Of a stretch of DNA of 64,000 nt, positions 47,045-57,931 are shown piece by piece. Location: assembly GCA_009733775.1 (NCBI GenBank), contig WOGZ01000103.1:40640-104639 (forward strand), written 5' to 3'. The notes under the pieces were generated by a model. The model did not search any database, was not told the DNA's origin, and worked only from the letters and a program-made list of their open reading frames with translations. The stretch's first letter is position 1. Each line of letters starts with the position of its first letter. Position numbers and translations under genes: made by a program. The DNA is from Alectoria sarmentosa (Eukaryota; Ascomycota; Lecanoromycetes; Lecanorales; Parmeliaceae).

Positions 47045-47604
47045 CGATCATTCAGGATGTATCATGATCACCGCGGTAGCATTCAAGAGCTGCTCGGAAT
47101 TGTAAATAGTGTAGCATAGATAGTGATTGTTCTCGCACATGCTCAGAGCTTCGCCGGTGCAATGCTGAAGGTTGTCCAATGCTTCAGTCGTGCAAAGCTA
47201 GTCCGCAATGGCTTTAAGACCGTAGTAAGTAAAGACCAAGCCATGAAGTATACCTAGGTACTTCACACTACAATTTTAGTACCTCAGTAGCCCTAACAAG
47301 GCGCTAAGAATGTCATACGTCAAGGTAGTGTTGCTGCGGATCATATGTAGGTAGCTAGCTACATTATTGCTAGCACCTCTGAATGCTTTCTGACGTACGT
47401 CGACAATATTTTTGGCTTACCCTTTTTTCAATGCTCCAAACGGTCATTATATTTAGATAGTCTCAAGTTGATGTTCATTACGGAGAGGCTCATTCTTCTC
47501 AATCTTTCATCTCCGATAGAGCAATCCGCATCCTCCAGCGATCCGGTAGATCATGAAGAGACGAAGCTTTGATAGTCTAGAAGCGTCTACCTCCAGTCGC
47601 TTCC
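47045..47604. other. RAT1 3' region and RAV1 promoter
   Basis: 560 bp between two genes on the same strand, with no coding sequence I can support. Confidence 0.5.
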
Positions 47605-50600
47605 ATGCGAACAGTACTACCTGGCAAGCCCCAGGCCAAGCTTCAAGCTGTTTGTTCCGCGCTATGGGATGGCCAACGCCTTGTGGTACGAGACTACAGT
47701 TCACGTGAACGAATAGATTATCAATGCTGACGACCCTACCTCTTCAAGACCTACATCTCGGGCAATGCACTGGTGATCCTCAGTGGCCCTTACAGTCTTA
47801 TTCAAACCATATACGATGACCCGCTCCTAGCTCTGGAGGCCGTAGTGATCGATGAAGCAACTGGGAAGATAGCCATATGTACCTCAGAGGAGGTTCATAT
47901 TTACAAGCCGTATGGAAAGAAAGAGGGAGCTTTGAAGGCGAGATTCGGGACACATGATTCATGGCCTTTGCGTGAGGTTCTGACCAAATATGTAGTGGTC
48001 ATTTCAGTCCTCTTTAGAGGTTTCAAGCCACGACAAAGGCACGTTGACACTATCATGGGGGTCGGAGGAGGAGCTATTGATCGGGTCCTCTTCTCTGAAG
48101 CTTTACAAGACTGCGGAAGACGATGCTTTGATTTGGAATCGCAGTCTCCCCAAGCCTGTCAAAATAGCAAGCTTCTCCTACGACGCTAGCCTCATTGCCT
48201 CAACCGGCCATCACGATCGGCTTATCAAAATATGGCGAAGGCAGTCTTTCGGCACGGATGACACACGATTTGACTTCACCTACCTTCCTCACCCTACAGC
48301 AGTGACAGGTATTCACTGGCGCCGGCCTCACGATCGCCAACAGACCCTGGACCACGTACTCTTCTCAATATGTGCCGATAGCAAGGTTAGGATATGGGCG
48401 GCTACAGATCCACACGGGCTGCAGGCTTTGCAGCTTTGGGCGGAGATAGACATGCAAGAGGCTATACAACCTCGGCAAATCGAGACTCCATACCAGTCCA
48501 GCAAACGCTATGCATTTATCATTGACAGTAAAGACTTCACTTTTGCAACTGAACGAGCCGTACAAGCAGCCTCTAGCGACGGTCAACAGGAACACCATGC
48601 ATTGGAACACTTGCTCGAGGTTGCTAAGACAAGTCCAGAGGTATGCGTTGTGGTAGACCGCCGCGGTAACATGTCGGCCTGGGGATTAGAAAACGTCGGT
48701 TGTAAGGCTCGGAAAAGCACCGACAAGTTCAATATTGCCCATGTCGAAAACGTCAAGCTTTCGTTCTTACGAGATGCGCTGGCGGAACAAGATAACATTC
48801 AATTCTTAACTTTTTGTGGCCAGCAGACCGACTCACCTTTTACTCTTCTTGTGCACCACTTTGACGGAAGAATCATGTGGTATGAAAGCAAGCTCGAAGA
48901 ACTTTTTGATCCATCTCCGCGACGACAACGACTACAAGCGAAGGCGGTATGGACAGGTCATGATGGGCCGGTCAAGAAGATTGTACGCAGTGGCAGCGGC
49001 AAAGCTCTCATATCTCGCACCAACGATAATGAAGGACTAATTTGGAAGCAAGGAAACGATAAATCGGGGATGGCTCTGGCTCGGACAAGCGCTCTCAGCT
49101 GCCCGGAGCATATTCATCGATCTTGCTTGCTACAGGAGGGAGATTTCGTCATAACTCTGCACCATCATAGTATATCGCTTTGGGACGCAAGGACTCCTGT
49201 TGCTCGGCTTGTGGCCTCCTGCGCTTTTCAAGTCGAAGGAAAACCTTTATGTCTCATACCGTTACTAAATGCAGATCCTAAATCTCTATCTTACTATGTA
49301 GCTACTATCACATCGATGATGGAAGCCATCGTCTGGAAGATCGATCTACCCCCAAGTTTTCAACGGCGCCTCAACCAAGACTTAATTGCCATCATGGAAT
49401 TGTTCTGCGCCTCCGACTTGGGAATGCAGGATGATCTTTCGTTCGTCTTGCCGGTAGATCCAGCTGGCTCCATCTCTCCCGCATCCGACTTTCTGGACAC
49501 CTTCGCCAAGGACATAGCCATATCATACACCGACAGTGGTGTACTGCGTGCTTGGACCGCCACACTTGATCTTGAAAAGGGCTCTGTCAATTGGCTCGTC
49601 ACGTCAACCACGGAAACTGGCATCAACAATCCGTCGCTGGCAAGCGGAAGCTCGATCAGGAAGATCGCGGTTGTCGATAGCGCAAAGACCGGACTAACGA
49701 TATGGGATTCTTGGAGTGGTCAGCTTGAATTCGATGCTAAGTATGGAGAATCTGACTCGATACAAGACCTTGACTGGTCGTCAACGCCTGACCAGCAGTC
49801 AGTTCTTGCTGTTGGCTTTCCCTACAAAGTCGTGATCCTAGCTCAGATGCGTTACGACTACCTAAACGCAGGCCCTGCCTGGGTACCCATTCGAGAGATT
49901 CACATCAAAAAGCTCACGTCGCATCCCATCGGAGACAGCACTTGGCTAGGAGATGGCAATCTTATTATTGGAGCTGGGAATCAGCTATACGTTTATGATA
50001 AAGCCGTGGACACATCAAATGACAAAATCATGGATCTCTCAGTACCAGTACATCAGCACCAATCCCTGAGCATATTCGACTTGGTCACTTACCTCAACGG
50101 GCCACTCCCTGTCTTTCATCCTCAATTTCTTGCCCAGTGCATTCTTGCGGGCAAGTTAGTCCAGGTGCAGCAGATTATCATAGGGCTTTACAAGGCTTTG
50201 AAATTCTTTGTTGCAGGTGACGACTTAGACAGTTTTGTGACTATGAGACCCTGCGACTTCTACACCGAACAAGAGGTAACATAATGCAATTGCTACACCT
50301 GTAACAAGCTAACCAACGCAGCAGTTTTCCCACGCCGCGAAAAAGGAGATGCGATCGTCATATGCGGAATACGTTGATGACGATGAGCCAGAGACTGTCA
50401 CTGAAGAGCTAGCCGCGTCGCTTAACGAGAACCTTGCCAAACTGGCTATCCCACAGCTCTCGAGCCACGAGCAATTCTACTTGGCTGACATCATTGAGTG
50501 CGTTGCTACCGCCGAAAAACAACGACGCTCTATGGACGAGAATGCCATGCGCTACCTCATTGTCTTCCGGCAACACATGATTAGGAAGAGCCAAGCCCCT

Positions 50601-51817
50601 GCTGCTCGAGTGAGCATAACCTGGAGAGAGATAATCTGGGCATATCACAGCGGTAGCCAAGACATACTGGTCGATCTAGTCTCCAGACAGTTTCACGGCA
50701 GAATGCTCTGGGAGCACGCGAGGGAGAGTGGAATGTTCATGTGGATGACTGATCTGACTGCACTTGTAAGTCCTAACTAACGAAGAATGAAACCAGTCTA
50801 CGCTAAGCAAAGATTGTAGCGAGCCCAGTTCGAAGTCATAGCCCGCAATGAATACACAAAGACAGATGAAAAGAACCCAATTGATTGCAGTCTATACTAC
50901 TTAGCGCTCAAGAAGAAAAGCGTTCTTGTGGGACTTTGGAGGATGGCGGCCTGGAACCGTGAGCAGTCCGGAACCCAGAAGCTACTACGCAACGACTTCT
51001 CCGAAGCTCGATGGAAGACTGCGGCGTTGAAAAACGCTTACGCACTTTTAGGCAAACGCCGGTTTGGTACGTTGGATTTGAACCATGTTTGACATTGACT
51101 GACCCGCTTATAGAATATGCTGCGGCCTTCTTCCTCCTCGCAGGAAATCTACAGGACGCCATCAACGTGTGCACTAATCAACTCGATGACCTACAGCTTG
51201 CAATTGCGGTCGCACGCGTCTATGATGGGGACGACAGCTTGGTGCTTCGTTCATTGCTGGAAGAAAAGGTACTACCACAAGCCACTTTTGAAGGCAATCG
51301 ATGGCTCGCGACATGGGCTTTCTGGATGCTTGGCCAGCGCGATATGGCTGTTCGTGTCATGATATCGCCTATCTACACTCTAATCGATTCGCCCGAAGCC
51401 CCAAATTTGCAGTCCAAGTCCTACCTTTCAAGCGATCCAGCACTGGTGGTTCTCTACAAGCAGCTCAGGGGAAAGACTTCGCAAGCACTCAAAGGTGCAT
51501 CGAAGATTTCACCACGTGCAGAATGGGAGTTTGTCATTCAGAATGCGCGGCTTTATGATCGTATGGGTTGCGATCTGCTTGCACTGGACTTGGTACGCAA
51601 TTGGGAGTTCCTTCGGCAACCAGTAGAAACGATCATGAACGCGACCCATCCTCCTGATCCGCGCAACATGCTCAGGCGGAGAAGCAGCCTTGTAATTGAT
51701 GACATGCCTAGCCCAAGGTCACCTACAGAACAGAAGATGAAGCCTGTGGGGAAGCCGGCGCCTACGGTATTTGAGGAGCCGAGTACCAATAGTTTGCTTG
51801 ATAGCTTTGGGTTTTGA
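47605..51817 (+). CDS. RAV1: RAVE complex subunit Rav1 (V-ATPase assembly)
   Basis: Subunit of the RAVE complex (with Skp1 and Rav2) that reassembles V1 and Vo sectors of the vacuolar ATPase. Exons are 47605-47685, 47749-47971, 48018-50275, 50325-50765, 50820-51066 and 51114-51817, giving 1,317 residues. Five introns of 46-63 bp all have GT-AG ends. The start MRTVLPGKPQAKLQAVCSAL is the usual Rav1 N-terminus; splicing produces TYISGNALVILSGPYS and TLSWGSEEELLIGSSSL. The N-terminal half holds WD-type beta-propellers (ASFSYDASLIASTGHHDRLI, IKIWRR). The Rav1 C-terminal domain follows, with MLWEHARESGMFMWMTDLTA and EYAAAFFLLAGNLQDAINVC. Intron 3 ends in GCAGCAG, so a one-residue alternative acceptor is possible. 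A minus-strand and an alternative start exist only as shadows. Confidence 0.95.
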
Positions 51818-52618
51818 GATGTCCTACTACTTTTTTCGACGATTGGAGAAAGAGAATCGGGACAAAGCGTACCGTGTAGCGGCGGCGCCACTTTTGCTTG
51901 TACCTCCTATCACCGCCTCCATTATGGCTGTGGTAATAGTATCGCACACACACCCTGAAAATACCTCCGGTGAGCGAGTGTACATTGGCGTCGAACCAGG
52001 ATTTGTCGATATATCTATGCTCTTTACCCTTAATGTTCGTTGTTTCGATATGCTGTAAAGTCGAGCCATAACTGGGCAGATGGGCATTTCCTACAAGATT
52101 CTGAGGCTCAATCTAGTGAAAAGGAATATCTTGGTAGAGAACTCAGACTCGTCAAATAGGTAATCGTAGTCCAGCATGGCAAAGGGCAATTCTTTTGATG
52201 AAATCCGAGGCTTCACCACTCGAAACCTCTTTTGGCAATGGCGAAGACCCTGTAACGTCTTCGGACATGGTTGACCCTCAGTGCTCTCCGTTTTGCTATG
52301 GGGCTAGCTCCCGCCACAACTGACATACAGTAGGAGTGGAGCAACGAATGCACGAATATACCTAACCTCGTGTTTCAATGGCAACAGAGACCAGACGAGC
52401 CGCATTTAATTTGAGTCTCGGGCATTGCGGAGCAAGGTACAGAAGAACACGTGCTTCAGACAGATATTCAATCTTGCTTGTGTGTCTATCTCCTCGAGTC
52501 AGAGATACTGTTTCATCAGCTCAACGAACTGTCTCTTCTACCTCAACGTCATCCATTCGCTCGCCCTCCAAGCCACAACCGATCCTTTCGAGCTTTTTCT
52601 CACGTCTTGTGTCAATCA
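51818..52618. other. Convergent 3' region, RAV1 and a small membrane-protein gene
   Basis: About 800 bp. A plus-strand frame just after the RAV1 stop (from 51819) has one hydrophobic stretch but is more likely 3' UTR. No gene is supported. Confidence 0.45.
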
Positions 52619-52900
52619 TCACTCATCGTTTCCCTCTGCGCTGTCTCCTTTACTGACATACCGACCATACAGCCACTCCAAACTTGATCCCAGCACTTGC
52701 ACCCCTAAGATACCGGCGACTATGAGAAGACCTCCCAACACCGTCCACGGAATACCGCTGGCGTCGACGAAGTCGAGGAAAGCGACGATCGTGTTGTAGT
52801 ACTAGGGCAAGCATTAGTGGTGTTTGTAAAGCATGGGAAGGGAGAAGGAAAGTATGAGACGAACGACAGTGGTGGCGGAGTGGTCTGGTGCCGAAGACAT
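52619..52900 (-). CDS. Small single-span membrane protein, unknown function
   Basis: A likely 72-residue protein from two exons, 52865-52900 (12 codons, MSSAPDHSATTV) and 52619-52801. The 63-bp intron starts GTTCGT, has a CTAAT branch site and ends CTAG, phase 0. Exon 2 encodes YYNTIVAFLDFVDASG, then one strongly hydrophobic helix (WTVLGGLLIVAGILGVQVLG), then SSLEWLYGRYVSKGD and an acidic end. An upstream in-frame ATG at 53053 would add 51 residues; the inner start has the better context (CAAACATG) and mirrors the next gene. I do not recognise the family. A same-strand neighbour at 53284-53604 has the same architecture: about 11 codons, a GTTCGT intron, then one membrane span. Confidence 0.55.
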
Positions 52901-53283
52901 GTTTGCTGGCTGGAAGATTTCTTGCCGAGTCAAGCTCTCGACCTGACCGTCTGGCTTGCGTGGTTCAATGGAATAGATTGTGAAGGGGGTTGCTGTAGCA
53001 AGGGTAAGGCTACGGAGCACGTTTGTGAATTTGGTTGTCGCTGTTGAGGACATGCTTGTGGAATGTAAGAGGTCTCGTTGAAGATTTCTGGGTGAAGAAC
53101 TTCGACGTAGCTAGAAGACAAAGAAGAAAGATTGAGATTGAAAGTGAAGGCAAGAATAGACAACACAGAGATGAGGAATTGTTAAGCTTGATTCATTTCC
53201 TCAACACCTTCGACCTTCTATGCTCGAAACTAACCCTTTCACCAAGCGACACGAAGCATCTTCAGACGAGCTAGCTGCACACC

Positions 53284-53604
53284 TCACACCGAGCCCTCTC
53301 CATCCTTCTCTCCTCCAACACCATCACCACACCCCTCCCCCTCCCTAGCGAAATAGATGTGCGACCACACCGGATATCTCAACTCTAGATACATCATACC
53401 CGCCGCGAAAAGAACGGAGGCCACGCCAAAGATCCACCAGAGTCCCGCGGTGTGGAGCGCCCGCCGGAAATCGTTGTGCAGTTCTTCGGACTGAAGGATG
53501 CGAGGGGGTTAGTAGTGTGGGGAACAGAGAGGGGGGGAGGGGGGGGAGTAAAGGAATGGGTAGGTACGAACGAAGGGAATGCTGGAGTTTGTGAGGGTAG
53601 ACAT
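53284..53604 (-). CDS. Small single-span membrane protein, unknown function (second of pair)
   Basis: A likely 79-residue protein from exons 53572-53604 (MSTLTNSSIPF) and 53284-53490. The 81-bp intron has donor GTTCGT, branch site CTACTAAC and acceptor TTCAG, phase 0. Exon 2 encodes SEELHNDFRRALHTAG, a membrane span (WWIFGVASVLFAAGMMYLEL), RYPVWSHIYFARE and a Gly/Glu-rich acidic tail. Exon lengths, intron position and topology match the gene at 52619-52900, although sequence similarity is weak. No family is recognised. A paralogous pair is possible but not shown. Confidence 0.55.
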
Positions 53605-55152
53605 TGTGGTTTGGAGGAGGATGTGTGGGTGGGTGGGTGGCAGTAGTTGTTGTGGGTTAAAGGAGTGGGTTTGAGGAGGATGGATATTTGTTTGTGCCGT
53701 TAGATTAGTGGATTTTTGGTGGTAGGATGGCGGATGAGGCTGGAATTTGTTGGCTGTGAGCGATTAGTGGTGTTGTCCTGGTTTTTTTTTTGCCTACTGC
53801 AACGGCAGCAGCCCAATGAATATCGACAGCCAAGCTTGTACATGCCTGAAACTGCCGGGATTCACGGGGCCGTTGCCAAAACTTGTACATGAATGTGAAA
53901 ATTTATGTCGGTATCTGTTGTTATCTATGAAACTCTTTGCCTTCTAAATATTTGATTCTTAACATACGGCCTCATAAGAACCGTTGACGACGTCCGCGTT
54001 GGCTGGGTCCCGCGAAGTGTCCGTCTGATGGATCTCTACCTAGCTCTTGCATCGGCCGCGCTTTTCATAATCCGTTGATTGGCGACATTCCCGGAACGGC
54101 GAGGGGAAAAGAGAGTGTGGTGATGGCGTTCGTCTGTGAAGCGCTAGGACTCTGCATGCGCTTTTCAGACACCGTTTTTGGTGATGGGAAAGGTTTCAGG
54201 ATGAGATACAATGCCGCTGCTCGTGGACTCAACATTGCTTATTGGATTAATAGGTAACGATTCTGTATGTAAGGAACCTCGAGACAGTGTACTTGCTTCT
54301 TTTACATTGCAGCATTGAAGATGATGGGCGTTCATGTTCATTTCCCACAAAGCATGATGTCTACGATAGATGACCCGTCCTTTTCCCGCCATTGAAGATC
54401 CTTTCCTGTTTCACTTTGGAGGTGAAAGGAGTACCTTCAGATGTCTCTAGTACCTAGGGCGGTATGATTCAGGACTTCATGCATTTTCGTTTTCGAAAGA
54501 AGCTACAGTTTATTGAGCGGGTAGAAATTTCAACGGGTGACTGTTGCTCTTCACTGCGTCGGATGCTTCGGGTGCAAAGTCCAACATGGACAAGGACTAG
54601 AGCATGCACATGATATGGCACTTCGAAAACGTGTATGAGCCTAGTGGGTTTCATCTCAAGCCATTCTTCTTCCACGGGTTATATTCTGCGGACATTGGAG
54701 GGCTCAGAGAAGAGCTTGATATGCTACGTGGGAAAAGCACTGTTATTAAAGGTAATATTGCCTGCACTGATCTTCCGCCACAATTTCGTTGTCGAGGCGA
54801 AAGCTTGGAACAAAGTGGGAGGAGGAACTCCAAGCGGTCGACAATCACCATCGGCGAAAGTGTAGGTGAAATATTAGCAAATGGGGGACTGCTTGTTTAC
54901 CGGCATTGTGCTGAAATCAAGGGGTACGTCGGCCCGGATGCTTGAGAAATACCGCTCATGTACTTCTCACAGTCGTACTATATGGCATGTCAAGTGAAAA
55001 GCTGGAGAAAACCGCAATGAAGATGGCGGCAATTTGAAAAACAGAGTGCATTTTGCAAGCCGGCCTTGAGATGCATACAATTTTCCCTCGCGCTGATCCT
55101 GTTGATACCATCGCCGCGTGCTTGCTGTGTGTGAGTGTGTGTGTGTGAGAGT

Positions 55153-55183
<31 letters not shown>

Positions 55184-55186
55184 GGG
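53605..55186. other. Gene-free transition before the AT-rich block
   Basis: About 1.6 kb with ordinary base composition. A plus-strand ATG frame at 54604-54945 (113 codons) shows no family resemblance and no supporting signals, so it is not called. The right end is a simple-sequence tract. Confidence 0.45.
55127..55186. repeat. Compound microsatellite: GT, GA and poly-G
   Basis: A (GT)n run, then (GA)n, then about 14 Gs, ending exactly at the TA that precedes the MITE-like terminal repeat. Confidence 0.85.
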
Positions 55187-55225
55187 TAGGGCGGACGACG
55201 GTTACAACTAGGACAAAACCAAAAA
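55187..55225 (+). mobile_element. Terminal inverted repeat of the 38.5-kb MITE family at the isochore edge
   Basis: After TA (55187-55188) the sequence matches the left TIR of the inner MITE at 38558 over 37 positions with two mismatches; one of these, at 55202, is C in the MITE and T here. GGCGGACGACGG (55190-55201) and tacaactaggacaaaacc (55203-55220) are exact. The similarity stops after the A-rich end. No matching right-hand TIR is seen in the window. Confidence 0.8.
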
Positions 55226-57931
55226 GAAAAAGAAAAAAAAGAAAAAAGAAATCTTTTTTCTTTTCTTTTGCAATTGCCCCACTTCCTCATCTTTTTTTCT
55301 TTATAAATTATTTATTCATAATGTTCAATCACGATCAAGACGATCGTTCGTCGAAAGATTTAAACATATATAAAAATGAGATTTTTAATCGATTATATAT
55401 ATTGTATTGAAAACAAAAAGAGATTATTATCTGATTTATTAATAATAAAAATTTAATTCTCGATTTTTATACGTTTCGACGTTAATTATAAAAATGAAAT
55501 ATTTCGCAATAAAATCGTATAAAAAATATAAAACAATTACGAGATCGCATTCAATTTTTATTTTATAAATATAAATTTTCGAATAATAAGATATTTGAGT
55601 GATTAAAAGATAAAGATTTCGTAATTATAATTAAAAGTCTCGTATAAATTAAAAAAGCGTTTGATTTTAAGCGATTAAAAATTAATCGAAAAATAAAAGA
55701 ATATATGAATAATATCGTATAAAAACTTATAAAATAAAAGATTGAAAAAAATGTAATTTAGAATTACGATAAAGAACTTTTGATAAAGCATTTTCGAAAG
55801 ATGAAGTATTTAATTGTCAAATATTCTTCGTACGATTTTATTTATTATATATATATTAATTTAATTTAAAGATCGTTTTTTTGCTCAATATCGTACGATC
55901 TTTTTTGATGTTGTTGATCGACGATATTATGATGTATAACGCATAAGAGATAAATATATTATTTTTAATTCAAATTTAATATAATTCGTGAACGATTATA
56001 ATAAATTTATAGATTTTAAAATCGAGATTTACGGTGCAATAAACGAGTATATTCGATATTTTTCGTGATTTATAATCGATATTCTCAATCGTATAATTAT
56101 TAATATTTTATAAGAATATTTAAATTGTATTTTCGTATTGAGATAATAATTTCGTTTTATACGATTTAATCGTAATCGTGAAACGATCTTAATAATTTAA
56201 GTTCATTTTTAATTATAATAAACGTACGATTCGAAGATGGAAATTAAAGATTGTTACATATATGAAATTAATATTAATAATTAACGAATCGAATTTTGAT
56301 GAATTCAATTAATCAAATCGTTATTTAATAAATAAATAAATTTTTTCGATGTATTTCGTATAATAAATAAATATTTCAAAGATGTGTTAATCGATCGAAT
56401 TGCATTTTTTATAATATATTTTTCGATTATTCGTACGAAGGTCACGCATTACGTGAATAAATAAAATATACACATTTTATATAAATAATTAAAACGTTCA
56501 AAAGTCGTATTAAAAAGATCAAAAACATTATTTTTCAAATTTAAATTAAATATCAAAAATTATAATTTTAATTTATATGAATCAATTTTTGCTCGATTAC
56601 GTCGTGACGTAAAAGATTATAATAAATTTTATAAATTTTATATTTATACACTCAACGTTTTTCGTACGAAAATAAATTTTATTTTTATATATTCGATATT
56701 CTTCGTACGAAAATGAAATTTAAAATTATTTAAAACGTTATATATATTTTAATCGAAAATTAATGTATTTTTTTAAACTCAAACGATTATTTTTCTTTTT
56801 CTATATTGAATTAATATAACACATTTATACGAAATCGAAATTTCGATTCATATTTACTTCTCTTTATTTTAATCGAAAATAATTAATCGTCGTGATTAAA
56901 TTATTATTTGACGTTTCGTATAATAATTAATAATTATAAAATCGAAAATCTCGAATTTCATTTTATTTTGCTCAAAAAGTCGAAAAATGTATTAAAATAA
57001 AATGAATTAAATTCACGATTATTGAAAAATGTATGATAATTAGATTTTGAGAGAAAAGATTTGAAAAAAGGTTTTGAAAAATGATTATAAGAAGTGAGCG
57101 ATATTTTGTAAATTTTTCGTACGAAATTATTTTTTGAATATACGATATCTTTTTTTTTAAAAGAATTCGTTTTTATGTGAATATTAAGATATAAATTAAT
57201 TGATAATTTATATCGAGCGGAAAGATTATAATATAAATATTATTATGCTTTAAATCCTCGCTTCGTACGATTTATTTTTATTATTATTAAATATTATAAC
57301 ATTAATACTTTTTAAATTATTAATCTTTTTAATTTTTTATCAAATTTCGATATATTTAAAAAATAATTTAAAGTGTTTATTTATATATAATTAATTGAAT
57401 TTATTTCGATTTTATGAAATATTTAACGAGATTTTGAATTTCGTTAATCATTTTTTTCGTTATTTTAATTTTCGTACGAAAGATCTTTTATATAAAAATT
57501 TCGATTTGAATTTTATAATTAAAAGATTATAATTAAGTTTATTCGATAAATTAACATTATATAACATTTTTCGATTGAAAAGAAAATAATTACATTAATA
57601 AACAATCGTATTCGTATAAATATTATAAATATTTTACGAATTATAATAAATGTTTTTGTTGATGAAAAAGAAATAATAAATTTAACGAAGATTATATTCA
57701 TTTAAAGAATTAATATATCTTTTTAATTATTATTATACGATTTGTTAATTCTTAAATAAATATCGCTATTATGATTTCATTTTGCCTTTTTAATACGCGA
57801 CTCGATTGAGTCTAGCGCCTTGACATTGTTTATATATTCGACTTTATAATATATATTCTCTTTTTATAGTTATTATTTCGTGCATATCGAAATATAAAGC
57901 ATTTAGCATTATTTTCGATTCTTTAATATAA

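Noticed and set aside
54604..54945. 113-codon plus-strand ATG frame near the isochore border
   Set aside because: No domain, membrane span, signal peptide or conserved-looking motif.
57519..57701. Ile/Phe-rich frames in the AT-rich block, this one and 58249-58458
   Set aside because: Amino-acid content is what AT-rich DNA gives by chance; no motif survives.
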